NCBI GenBank assembly: GCA_009885515.1
Contig: VFKO01000305.1
Span: 1 to 7,433 of the forward strand
Source: Rhodobiaceae bacterium
GTDB taxonomy: Bacteria > Pseudomonadota > Alphaproteobacteria > Micropepsales > Micropepsaceae
Reading direction: 5' to 3'
Length of the DNA stretch: 7,433 nucleotides
Part shown: in pieces, positions 1 through 6,551 of the stretch
Numbering within the stretch: position 1 is the stretch's first letter
Layout: the number at the start of each line of letters is the position of its first letter
Position numbers and translations under genes: made by a program
Notes under the pieces: model-generated
What the model saw: only the letters and a program-made list of their open reading frames with translations
What the model was told of the DNA's origin: nothing
Database searches by the model: none

Positions 1-1123
1 AGGCCAAGTGCATGGCGGCGGTGTAGATGAAGATCGCACTCATGCCGCCGATCTGGATGACGATGGCGGCGATGACGGGGCCGAGCGCTGCGGCGGCGCC
101 GTAGACGAAGAGATTGGTTGAGGCGACCTCGGTCATTTCGTCCTGGCGGGCATGATCGTTGAGGTGGGCGTTGGTGAGAGAGCCGATGGGGAACGCTGTG
201 GCCCCGTAAAGGGCACCGCCCAGCATCAGCCAGATGTTGGAAGGGATTGCCAATGGCGCTTCCATTGCCAGCATAATTCCGGCGATCGCTGCGGCGGCGG
301 CGCAGAAGCCGATGATGATGCGCCGGTCGGTAAAATCCGAGAGGCGGCCTATCGGCCACTGCGCGATGGCGCCGCCGAAAATGACTGCCGACATGAAAAG
401 CGCGATGCCGTCGCCGGTCATGCCGCGCGCTTGGGCATAGACGGGGGCCAGGGTCCAGAAGGCGCCGCTGACCAGCCCCACAGTCAAGGCGCCCATGACA
501 CCGACCGGCGAGATCTTGTAGAGGCGCCACGGCCGGAGTTTTACCTGACCCGGGCGCGGCGGCTCGGCCTGCGAGGTCAGGCCGACCGGCACCAGGCAGA
601 GCACGGTGAGAATTGCAGTGATGGAGAACAGCTCGTATGAACTCGGGCTTGCCAGCGTGAACAGGTATTGGCCGCCGAGCAGGGCCAAATTGTTGAAGGT
701 GGCGTAGATCGTAAATATGCGGCCGCGAATGGCGTTGGCGGTTTGCTGGTTGAGCCAGCTCTCGAGAACCGCGAACATGCCGGCGGCGCAAAAGCCGATG
801 CCGGCGCGCATCAGGCTCCAGGCCCAAGGCTCGACGAACAGAGCGTGGACGAGAACGATTGCGGCAGTGATGGCGCCCAGCACGGCAAAGACGCGGATGT
901 GGCCGGCGCGCGCGGTCAGGCGCGGGCAAATCCAGCAGCCGGCAACGAAGCCTGCAAAATAGGCCGAACCCATCAGGGCGATGGCGGTGCTGGAGAAGCC
1001 CTCGCCATTGGCGCGGACCGGCACCAGCGTTCCCTGGAGACCGTTGGCAAGCAGCATGATCACGGCGGTCGCGAGCAACGCTGCTATTTTGGTGAGATCG
1101 GCAGTGGTGACTCTAGTCGACAT
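1..1123 (-). CDS. MFS transporter, YcaD-like, C-terminus beyond window
   Basis: The minus strand is open from an ATG at 1123 to the left edge, giving 374 residues without a stop. It is an inner-membrane permease of the major facilitator superfamily, probably a proton-coupled exporter or importer; the substrate cannot be read from sequence. Hydrophobic segments recur through the whole length, starting at residues 12-27, with about eleven of the usual twelve helices in view. A loop motif WPIGRLSDFTDRR (residues 256-268) starts the second half and is the MFS motif A equivalent. The stretch around residues 105-145, with ESWLNQQT and RGRIF, resembles the YcaD subgroup, as does the late YGAAAALGP segment. 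The start is chosen because the first helix follows directly; no strong ribosome binding site is visible. It is divergent from the acyl-CoA synthetase across 110 bases, which may mean shared control. Family is confident, function is not. Confidence 0.9.
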   Translation of the reverse strand, partial: MSTRVTTADLTKIAALLATAVIMLLANGLQGTLVPVRANGEGFSSTAIALMGSAYFAGFVAGCWICPRLTARAGHIRVFAVLGAITAAIVLVHALFVEPWAWSLMRAGIGFCAAGMFAVLESWLNQQTANAIRGRIFTIYATFNNLALLGGQYLFTLASPSSYELFSITAILTVLCLVPVGLTSQAEPPRPGQVKLRPWRLYKISPVGVMGALTVGLVSGAFWTLAPVYAQARGMTGDGIALFMSAVIFGGAIAQWPIGRLSDFTDRRIIIGFCAAAAAIAGIMLAMEAPLAIPSNIWLMLGGALYGATAFPIGSLTNAHLNDHARQDEMTEVASTNLFVYGAAAALGPVIAAIVIQIGGMSAIFIYTAAMHLA

Positions 1124-1233
1124 GGGGTGGTGCTCATAGCGGTTTGTCCGGGTTTGCGAAAGGGCGGCATGAATTGCGGCTTGTGCAGGGGTTCGATAGG
1201 TTGCGGGCCAAATCGACAACAAGGAAATGGGGC

Positions 1234-2877
1234 ATGGCAAACACAACGAAAGGGCAAACCGCGAAGGGCCATCCCTATTCAACGGACCTCGACCGGAACC
1301 CGGCCAATTATCAATCGCTGTCGCCGCTGATTTTTCTTGAGAGGGCGGCGTTCGTTTTTCCCAAGCACGTTGCCATCATCCACGGCGCACAACGGATCAG
1401 CTATGAGGAATTCTATGCGCGCACGCGGCGGTTGGCATCGGCGTTGTCGCGGCGCGGGATTGGGCTGGGCGATACGGTGGCGGTGATTGCGCCCAACATT
1501 CCGCCGATGCTGGATGCGCATTACGGGGTGATGATGACGGGCGGGGTTTTGAACGCGATCAACTATCGGCTGAGCGCGCAGGAGATTGCCTTCATCCTCG
1601 ATCACGGCGAAGCCAAAGCGCTGATCGTCGATAAAGAGTTTGGCGCGCTGGCGCGCGAGGCGTTGAAGCTGTGCAAGGCCAAGCCGTTTGTGATTGGGAT
1701 CGACGACGGGGAATTCGATGGCGGAGAACTCATCGGTGAGATGGACTATGAGGCTTTTCTGAAAACGGGTGATTGCGAATTTGTCTGGTCGCTGCCGGAG
1801 GACGAGTGGCAGGCGATTTCGCTGAACTATACCAGCGGCACCACGGGCAACCCCAAGGGCGTCGTGTTTCATTCGCGTGGCGCGTATCTGCTGGCGCTGG
1901 GCAATGTGATTGCGGCATCGATCCGGGCGCATCCGGTTTATCTGTGGTCGCTGCCGATGTTTCATTGCAATGGCTGGTGCTTCACCTGGACGATCTCGGT
2001 CGTCGCCGGCACGCATGTGTGTTTGCGCCGGGTGACGGCGGCCAACATGTTCGATGCCTGCGCGCGGCATGGGGTGACCCATATGTGCGGGGCGCCCATT
2101 GTGATGGGGATGCTGGTCAACGCGAGCGAGGGCGAACGCAAAGCGCTGAAGACCCGCGTCGAGTTCATGACGGCTGCAGCCCCGCCACCGTCGGCAACTC
2201 TGGCGCGGATGGAAGAGGCGGGCTTTCAAGTGCATCACGTTTATGGGCTGACCGAGACGTATGGGCCTGCGGTTGTGAATGCCTGGCATTCGGAGTGGGA
2301 CGCGTTGCCGGGCGAGGAACGCGCCAAGATCAAAGCGCGTCAGGGTGTGCGCTATCCGGTGCTGGAGGCGCTGGCGGTCAAAGACCCTGAGACCATGGAA
2401 GACGTGCCGCGTGACGGGCAGACGATGGGTGAAGTGTTCTTCCGCGGCAATGTGGTGATGAAAGGCTATCTCAAGAATCCGAAGGCCTCGCAGGAGGCTT
2501 TCAAGGGCGGCTGGTTTCATTCAGGCGATCTGGGCGTCTGGCATACAGACGGCTATATCCAGCTTAAAGACCGCTCGAAGGACATTATCATTTCGGGCGG
2601 CGAGAATATTTCATCGATCGAAGTGGAGGATGTTTTGATGCGCCATCCTGCGGTGGGCCTGGCCGCCGTTGTGGGTATGCAAGACGAGAAATGGGGCGAA
2701 ACGCCGGTGGCCTTTGTGGAATTGAAAACAGATGCGAGCGCCAGCGCCGAGGACATCATTGCCTTCATCAAGAGCCAGATTGCGGGCTACAAGGTGCCGC
2801 GGATGATCGTGTTCGGCGAATTGCCAAAGACGTCGACGGGCAAAATCCAGAAATTCAAGCTGCGCGAGACGCTGTAG
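1234..2877 (+). CDS. Acyl-CoA synthetase (AMP-forming), medium-chain/AlkK-DmdB-like type
   Basis: This 547-residue enzyme of the ANL superfamily activates a carboxylic acid with ATP to an acyl-adenylate and then transfers it to CoA. All core motifs are intact: the phosphate loop YTSGTTGNPKG (residues 199-209), the adenine/acid-site motif YGLTETYGP (337-345), the hinge region SGDLGVWHTDGYIQLKDRSKD (430-450), and the C-terminal PKTSTGKIQ (531-539) whose K537 matches the catalytic adenylation lysine. The N-terminal NPANYQSLSPLIFLERAA (22-39) is typical of the roughly 545-residue medium-chain acyl-CoA synthetase group that includes DmdB- and plant AAE-like proteins. The ATG at 1234 is preferred over a TTG 90 bases upstream because AAGGAA lies 7 bases before it. 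It faces away from the MFS gene and is followed by a hairpin. The true substrate (medium-chain fatty, branched-chain, aromatic or methylthio acid) cannot be decided; fatty-acid degradation is the default expectation. Confidence 0.95.
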   Translation: MANTTKGQTAKGHPYSTDLDRNPANYQSLSPLIFLERAAFVFPKHVAIIHGAQRISYEEFYARTRRLASALSRRGIGLGDTVAVIAPNIPPMLDAHYGVMMTGGVLNAINYRLSAQEIAFILDHGEAKALIVDKEFGALAREALKLCKAKPFVIGIDDGEFDGGELIGEMDYEAFLKTGDCEFVWSLPEDEWQAISLNYTSGTTGNPKGVVFHSRGAYLLALGNVIAASIRAHPVYLWSLPMFHCNGWCFTWTISVVAGTHVCLRRVTAANMFDACARHGVTHMCGAPIVMGMLVNASEGERKALKTRVEFMTAAAPPPSATLARMEEAGFQVHHVYGLTETYGPAVVNAWHSEWDALPGEERAKIKARQGVRYPVLEALAVKDPETMEDVPRDGQTMGEVFFRGNVVMKGYLKNPKASQEAFKGGWFHSGDLGVWHTDGYIQLKDRSKDIIISGGENISSIEVEDVLMRHPAVGLAAVVGMQDEKWGETPVAFVELKTDASASAEDIIAFIKSQIAGYKVPRMIVFGELPKTSTGKIQKFKLRETL

Positions 2878-2888
2878 TGGGCTCACGG

Positions 2889-2912
2889 CCCCCGGACATC
2901 CAGGTCCGGGGG
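2889..2912. terminator. GC-rich hairpin between convergent genes
   Basis: A perfect 9-bp inverted repeat, CCCCCGGAC (2889-2897) and GTCCGGGGG (2904-2912), has a 6-base loop and starts 11 bases after the stop of the acyl-CoA synthetase. It lies between that gene and the oppositely transcribed small DUF465 gene, so it could end transcripts from both sides. No T-run follows on either strand, so it may act as a weak intrinsic terminator or an mRNA 3'-end stabiliser. Confidence 0.6.
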
Positions 2913-2994
2913 GCGTGGCAATATTTCCGAGCATGATTCGCCGGCGTTTGCTCGATATTGTTCTTCCTGGGGGGCAGAGAGAGGTTTGCGCCGG

Positions 2995-3168
2995 TTAGTT
3001 TATTTCTATTCGAAGGCGCTCTATTTCTTCTTTTAGTCGAAGTTTTCGCTTCTTTAATTCCGCGAGCATCAAATCGTCCGGGAGGGGACGGTGCTGCTCG
3101 TCCTGAATCTGTGTATCTAGTTTGTGGTGCTTATCCGCAAGTTCCTGGATATGCGAGTCTAGGCCCAT
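2995..3168 (-). CDS. YdcH/DUF465 family small protein
   Basis: This is a 57-residue, highly charged, predicted all-helical protein of the YdcH (DUF465) family. The start MGLDSHIQEL and the core LMLAELKKRKLRLKEEIERL (residues 33-52) are the family signature; the heptad-like Leu/Ile spacing suggests a short coiled-coil hairpin. No biochemical role is firmly established for the family. The ATG at 3168 is chosen because GGAGG (plus-strand CCTCC at 3176-3180) lies 7 bases upstream. A longer reading from 3240 would add a tail that is not family-like. It is divergent from a second DUF465 gene across 218 bases. A sigma70-like promoter carrying GANTC sites sits just upstream and suggests cell-cycle-linked control, which is inferred. 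Confidence 0.87.
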   Translation of the reverse strand: MGLDSHIQELADKHHKLDTQIQDEQHRPLPDDLMLAELKKRKLRLKEEIERLRIEIN

Positions 3169-3189
3169 GTACGTGCCTCCATGTTTAGA

Positions 3190-3225
3190 GAGTCGGATTG
3201 AATCACAGAATCTTGCGCTTGTCAG
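3190..3225 (-). promoter_or_regulatory. Predicted promoter with three GANTC (CcrM) sites
   Basis: On the minus strand CTGACA (-35, plus 3220-3225) and TTCAAT (-10, plus 3197-3202) are separated by 17 bases and would start transcription about 20 bases before the DUF465 start codon. GANTC occurs three times: at 3208-3212 in the spacer, at 3200-3204 overlapping the -10, and at 3190-3194 near the start point. In alphaproteobacteria CcrM methylates GANTC, and GcrA acts with sigma70 at promoters with such sites. The box matches are visible; the regulation is inferred. Confidence 0.45.
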
Positions 3226-3386
3226 CGGCGAAGTTGGCAATTCGCAAATAAAGTCTTAACGCCAGTTGGCCATTGCGGGGCGCTTTATGTTTGAAATTGC
3301 TACGGTTTTGAATTTCAGTTCGCGGTTGCGAAAGACAAATGCAGCTTTTTGTGATAGAGTTCCCCAAGTAAGTGAAAAGCTGAGTC
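3226..3386. other. Intergenic region between divergent DUF465 genes, remainder
   Basis: This AT-richer stretch contains no open gene. It holds a 7-bp inverted repeat, TGAAATT (3292-3298) and AATTTCA (3311-3317), with a 12-base loop, which could be an operator. A further GANTC site (GAGTC, 3382-3386) abuts the start codon of the plus-strand DUF465 gene. I see no convincing -35/-10 pair for that gene; TTGCGA at 3326-3331 with GATAGA at 3353-3358 has an over-long spacing. Confidence 0.4.
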
Positions 3387-3677
3387 ATGGGAATTTCTAA
3401 AGACGGCGGGGGACCCGACAGTCCACTCTTGACGCTCGTTGGTGGAAGCCAACCTGTGGGGGAGGCTGCGCCACCGGACGGCGCTGACAAAGCGACCCTG
3501 CTGAAACTCACTGAGCTCCGTCAGGAGCATCGCGAACTCGACGTCGAGATACAGACGCTTGTCGCGTCGGTGGCCATTGATCAATTGGCGATGCGGCGGC
3601 TGAAGAAGCGCAAGCTGATGTTGCGCGATTTAATCACGCGGATCGAGAGCGAGATCGTGCCGGATATTATTGCTTGA
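3387..3677 (+). CDS. YdcH/DUF465 family protein with N-terminal extension
   Basis: A 96-residue protein in two parts. Residues 1-37 are a Gly/Pro/Ala-rich, probably disordered leader. Residues 38-96 are a DUF465 helical hairpin: LTELRQEHRELDVEIQ, then IDQLAMRRLKKRKLMLRDLI, matching the family's charged core of Leu followed by Lys/Arg-Lys-Arg-Lys-Leu. It is a distant paralogue of the neighbouring 57-residue protein (shared LKKRKL) and is transcribed away from it. The role is unknown; the shape suggests a small coiled-coil partner or RNA/DNA-binding accessory protein, which is inference. Only a weak ribosome binding site (AAGTGA region) precedes the ATG, so the start is less certain; family homology requires only residues from about 38 on. 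Its stop lies one base from the stop of the converging diguanylate cyclase gene. Confidence 0.8.
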   Translation: MGISKDGGGPDSPLLTLVGGSQPVGEAAPPDGADKATLLKLTELRQEHRELDVEIQTLVASVAIDQLAMRRLKKRKLMLRDLITRIESEIVPDIIA

Positions 3678-3678
3678 G

Positions 3679-4407
3679 CTAAGGCTTGCGGCGTTTGGCG
3701 GCGTACATGGCACGGTCGGCGTCGGCCATGGCGGCGTCGGGGTTTTCGCCCTTTTGGAACTGGTGAATGCCGAAGGCGACGGTGAGGCTTAGCTGCTTGC
3801 CTTCCCAGTGAATGGGATGGGCGCCGATTTGATCGGATAGGGCGCGGGCCTTTTTTTCGGCCTGCTCTTTGTCGGCCTTGGGTAGAATGACGCCAAACTC
3901 ATCGCCGCCCAAGCGGCCCACGACATCGGATTCTCTGACATTTTCAATGAGCAGTTTGGCGACATGCTTGAGCACCGCATCGCCTGCCGCATGGCCGTGC
4001 GTGTCGTTGACAGTCTTGAATCCATCCAAATCGAAATAGATCAGACTTGCCGAAAGGTCGTAGCGATCACCGAATGAAATGATGCGCGACATTTCGCGGA
4101 CGAAGGCGCGACGGTTCAAAAGCGGCAAGAGGCTGTCTTGATCGGCCACGGCTTGCACTGATTCCAGGCGCTCTTTGGTGTGCTCCAAATCATGGCGCAA
4201 TCGATCGACCTCGGCCATCAAGGTCACGATGGCGTCGCGGACGGCGGGGGTGAACTCGGCCTCGGGAATGCCCAACACCGATGAGACATCGCCAGCGGCG
4301 GACGCAGCGGTGACTGGTTTCGCAGCGGTGGCGCGCTGCACCGACGCATAGGCTTGCACACCGGTGGCGCCGGCGGCAGTTCCTGGTCTGGTGCCCGTGA
4401 TCTTCAT
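3679..4407 (-). CDS. Diguanylate cyclase, GGDEF domain with RxxD inhibitory site (DgcA-like)
   Basis: A 242-residue soluble protein that should make cyclic di-GMP from two GTP. Residues 1-50 are Ala/Gly/Thr-rich and probably disordered; 52-90 form a charged helix (TLMAEVDRLRHDLEHTKERL), likely a dimerising coiled coil; about 91-242 is the GGDEF domain. The catalytic signature GGDEF is intact at 167-171, the metal-binding segment FDLDGFKTVND is at 125-135, and GDAVLKHVA lies at 142-150. RESD at 158-161 sits five residues before GGDEF, the exact spacing of the allosteric product-inhibition site, so feedback inhibition is expected. No transmembrane or receiver domain is present. The layout and the RESD motif recall Caulobacter DgcA, but orthology is not shown. 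The start has a modest GGA upstream. The gene converges on the DUF465 gene and diverges from purE. Likely output is the motile-sessile switch. Confidence 0.95.
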   Translation of the reverse strand: MKITGTRPGTAAGATGVQAYASVQRATAAKPVTAASAAGDVSSVLGIPEAEFTPAVRDAIVTLMAEVDRLRHDLEHTKERLESVQAVADQDSLLPLLNRRAFVREMSRIISFGDRYDLSASLIYFDLDGFKTVNDTHGHAAGDAVLKHVAKLLIENVRESDVVGRLGGDEFGVILPKADKEQAEKKARALSDQIGAHPIHWEGKQLSLTVAFGIHQFQKGENPDAAMADADRAMYAAKRRKP

Positions 4408-4437
4408 TGTGTTCCAAGCATATCGAAACGCACCGCA

Positions 4438-4466
4438 ATTGGCGCCTGTCGAATCGTTAAAGTCAA
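4438..4466 (-). promoter_or_regulatory. Predicted promoter of the diguanylate cyclase with spacer GANTC
   Basis: Minus-strand TTGACT (plus 4461-4466) is a good -35; 17 bases on is GCCAAT (plus 4438-4443), a poor -10. A GANTC site (plus 4451-4455) lies within the spacer. This would give a 5' leader of about 24 bases. The weak -10 with a GANTC in the spacer suits an activator-assisted (GcrA/CcrM-type) promoter, but this is inference. Confidence 0.35.
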
Positions 4467-4505
4467 AACTGCGACCAAATGCTTAATAATGACTGACATC
4501 TGGGT

Positions 4506-4534
4506 TTCACTTGGACGCTCAGGAGCATTATACT
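4506..4534 (+). promoter_or_regulatory. Predicted sigma70-type promoter of purEK
   Basis: TTCACT (4506-4511) and TATACT (4529-4534) are separated by 17 bases and match the consensus boxes at 4 of 6 and 5 of 6 positions. Transcription would start near 4541, leaving a leader of about 43 bases before purE. I found no purine-riboswitch-like structure in so short a leader. Confidence 0.45.
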
Positions 4535-4583
4535 TCGGCGCTTCTTGTTGAACTCTCGCCCACCGGCAACCACAAGGAAGCAC

Positions 4584-5126
4584 ATGGCCGCCATGGCCAA
4601 GAAACTCTCATCACCTGCCAACGAACGCGGCTCTGCGGATGTCGGCATTATCATGGGCAGCCGATCCGATTGGACCGTCATGTCAGAGGCCGCCGAAATC
4701 CTGGAAAAACTGGGCGTGCGGCACGAGGTGCGGGTGGTGTCTGCCCACCGCACGCCCGACCGCCTGTTCGCCTATGCCAAGGGTGCGAAGGCGCGCGGCA
4801 TACAGGTGATCATTGCAGGCGCGGGGGGGGCTGCCCATCTGCCGGGAATGACGTCGTCGATGACGACCTTGCCGGTGCTGGGCGTTCCGGTGCCGTCTAC
4901 GGGCCTGGACGGGCTCGACAGTTTGTTATCGATTGTTCAAATGCCGGGCGGGGTTCCCGTTGGAACATTGGCCATCGGCAAACCCGGGGCCAAGAATGCG
5001 GGACTGCTGGCGGCAGCGATTCTGGCACTCAACGACCCGGACCTTGCCAAACGGCTTGAGGGGTATCGGGCGCGGCAAACGGCGGAGGTGCCGGAGACGG
5101 CGTTCGATGAGGACCATGGACGCTGA
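4584..5126 (+). CDS. purE: N5-carboxyaminoimidazole ribonucleotide mutase, class I PurE
   Basis: A 180-residue cytosolic enzyme that moves the carboxyl group of N5-CAIR to carbon 4, giving CAIR in de novo purine synthesis. Family marks are complete: GSRSDW (residues 25-30), the substrate loop SAHRTP (53-58) with H55 corresponding to E. coli His45, the glycine-rich GAGGAAHLPGM (79-89), and SIVQMPGGVPVGTLAIG (116-132). Together these place it in class I (bacterial mutase) rather than class II (animal-type carboxylase), consistent with purK next door. The ATG at 4584 is chosen because AAGGA lies five bases before it; a TTG 39 bases upstream is in frame but adds non-family residues, and an ATG at 4593 is too far from the ribosome site. 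The C-terminal end overlaps the purK start. An 8-base G run (4823-4830) lies in the glycine-rich motif. Certain identification. Confidence 0.98.
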   Translation: MAAMAKKLSSPANERGSADVGIIMGSRSDWTVMSEAAEILEKLGVRHEVRVVSAHRTPDRLFAYAKGAKARGIQVIIAGAGGAAHLPGMTSSMTTLPVLGVPVPSTGLDGLDSLLSIVQMPGGVPVGTLAIGKPGAKNAGLLAAAILALNDPDLAKRLEGYRARQTAEVPETAFDEDHGR

Positions 5127-6219
5127 ACCAATGCGCCCGGTTGGGCCCGGTGGAACTATCGGCATTTTGGGCGGCGGGCAGTTGGGGCGCATGCTGGCGA
5201 TGGCGGCGGCACGGCTGGGCCTGAAATGCGCGATCTATTCGCCGGAGCCCGAGAGCCCAGCGTTTCAGGTCTGCGATGCGCATGTGGTGGCGAACTATAG
5301 CGACACGCGCGCCTTGGAAAAATTTGCGCGCAGCGTCGACGTCGTGACGTATGAATTCGAAAACGTGCCGGGCGATGCGGCAAACGTCTTGAGCGCATTG
5401 AAGTCGGTGCAGCCGAACCCGAAGGCACTGTCGATTATTCAGGACCGCTTTTCCGAGAAGTCTTTCGCGCGCGGCTTGGGCATTGCGACGACACCTTTTG
5501 CGCTCATTGATTCGCAGGCGAGCCTTGAGGCGGCGTTGCCGGTGGTGGGTGTGCCAGCGGTGCTGAAGACGTCGCGGTTGGGCTATGACGGCAAGGGGCA
5601 GCAGATCGTGCGCACGGCTGACCAGTTGGCGGGGGCGTGGGACGGCTTGAAACGAGTCCCGTGCATTCTGGAGGGCTTTGTCGATTTTACGCGCGAGCTT
5701 TCGGTGGTGGCGGCGCGGGGCGCGGACGGACAGACTGCGTGCTACGACCTGGTCGAGAACCGGCACGAGAACCATATTTTGCGCACGACCCTGGCGCCGG
5801 CGAAGGCTTCGGCGCGCTTGAAGACCGAGGCCGTGCAGATCGCCGAAAAATTGCTGGACGCGTTCGACTATGTGGGCGTGATGGCGGTTGAAATGTTCGA
5901 GACGCGCGACGGACGCCTGCTGGTCAACGAAATCGCGCCCAGGGTGCATAATTCCGGGCACTGGACGATCGACGCGTGCGCGGTCAGCCAGTTCGAACAA
6001 CATATCCGCGCCGTGTGCGGCTGGCCTTTGGGGGACACGACGCGGCACTCGGACGCGATGATGACGAACTTGCTGGGCGAGGAGGCAGGCTCCTGGCCCG
6101 CGCTTGCGGCGGAACCGGCAACGGCCGTGCATCATTACGGCAAAGGCGAGGCGCGCGCGGGTCGCAAGATGGGGCACGTGACGCGGCTCTATCCGCTGGG
6201 GACGCGGCCGGAAGAGTGA
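5107..6219 (+). CDS. purK: N5-carboxyaminoimidazole ribonucleotide synthase, PurK
   Basis: A 370-residue ATP-grasp enzyme that uses ATP and bicarbonate to carboxylate AIR to N5-CAIR, the substrate of PurE. The N-terminal dinucleotide-like fold has GILGGGQLGRM (residues 19-29); YEFENVP (82-88) is a PurK hallmark. The ATP-grasp core has KTSRLGYDGKGQ (154-165) and the metal/ATP end NEIAPRVHNSGHWT (274-287), followed by the C-terminal GRKMGHVT (352-359). Length fits the family (about 355 in E. coli). Three in-frame ATGs compete: 5107 (GGAG ten bases before; overlaps purE by 20 bases), 5116 (AGG only three bases before) and 5131 (no good site). I chose 5107; all lie before the first conserved residues. 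The overlap indicates translational coupling with purE. No terminator is evident after the stop. Confidence 0.98.
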   Translation: MRTMDAEPMRPVGPGGTIGILGGGQLGRMLAMAAARLGLKCAIYSPEPESPAFQVCDAHVVANYSDTRALEKFARSVDVVTYEFENVPGDAANVLSALKSVQPNPKALSIIQDRFSEKSFARGLGIATTPFALIDSQASLEAALPVVGVPAVLKTSRLGYDGKGQQIVRTADQLAGAWDGLKRVPCILEGFVDFTRELSVVAARGADGQTACYDLVENRHENHILRTTLAPAKASARLKTEAVQIAEKLLDAFDYVGVMAVEMFETRDGRLLVNEIAPRVHNSGHWTIDACAVSQFEQHIRAVCGWPLGDTTRHSDAMMTNLLGEEAGSWPALAAEPATAVHHYGKGEARAGRKMGHVTRLYPLGTRPEE

Positions 6220-6275
6220 GGCGTTGCGCTGGGGGGAACAGTGCCTGCTTTTTATTTGCAGCCCAGGAACTACGC

Positions 6276-6551
6276 ATGCCTGACAACTCATCCAGCATCA
6301 TCCTCTACCAGACAGAAGATGGTCGCACGCGCATCCAGTGCCGGTTCGATGACGAGACGATCTGGCTGACGCTGGCGCAAATCGCAGAACTTTTCCAGAC
6401 AACACCACAGAATGTGACCCTGCATCTGAAGGCGATTTTCGCGGCGGGTGAACTGTCGGAAGCCGCAACTTGTAAGGATTACTTACAAGTTCGCAAGGAA
6501 GGTGCTCGGTCCATGTCGCGTGACGGATTAACGGGAAGGTTTGCGGCTTGA
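6276..6551 (+). pseudogene. rhuM: RhuM family protein, truncated to its N-terminal HTH part
   Basis: The frame encodes 91 residues. Residues 8-82 match the start of RhuM-family proteins: IILYQTEDGRTRIQCRFDDE (8-27), a helix-turn-helix-like WLTLAQIAELFQTTPQNVTLHL (30-51, given here by its ends W30 and L51), then AGELSEAATCKDYLQVRKEGAR (57-78). Homology stops at about residue 82 (near 6522), where the family normally continues with a Tyr-Asn-Leu-Asp segment and about 250 further residues; here nine unrelated residues and a stop follow. No later part is recognised downstream in any frame, so the end was probably lost by deletion or insertion rather than a simple frameshift. The start has AGGA seven bases upstream. 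RhuM was named from a Salmonella pathogenicity island; its function is poorly known and it is common in mobile regions. The fragment could still make a DNA-binding peptide. Confidence 0.8.
6467..6491. repeat. Perfect 10-bp inverted repeat inside rhuM remnant
   Basis: AACTTGTAAG (6467-6476) and CTTACAAGTT (6482-6491) form a perfect 10-bp stem with a 5-base loop (GATTA). It lies within codons for the family-conserved CKDYLQV segment, so it could be chance codon choice, an RNA hairpin or an operator. No T-run follows. Confidence 0.7.

Noticed and set aside
152..1330. Long plus-strand open frames over the transporter region
   Set aside because: They are antisense to a clear multi-helix MFS protein and have low-complexity Gly/Ala/Arg/His composition typical of shadow frames in GC-rich DNA.
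1279..2520. 413-codon minus-strand open frame opposite the acyl-CoA synthetase
   Set aside because: Arg/His/Pro-rich composition with no domain; the opposite strand has every motif of an adenylating enzyme.
2958..3188. 76-codon plus-strand open frame after the acyl-CoA synthetase
   Set aside because: It lies opposite the DUF465 gene, which has a strong ribosome site and family signature; the plus-strand product has no recognisable feature.
4501..4583. Possible purine riboswitch ahead of purE
   Set aside because: The predicted leader is only about 43 bases and shows no three-helix fold or conserved core.
5029..6291. 420-codon minus-strand open frame opposite purK
   Set aside because: Arg/His/Gln-rich shadow of an unmistakable purK gene.
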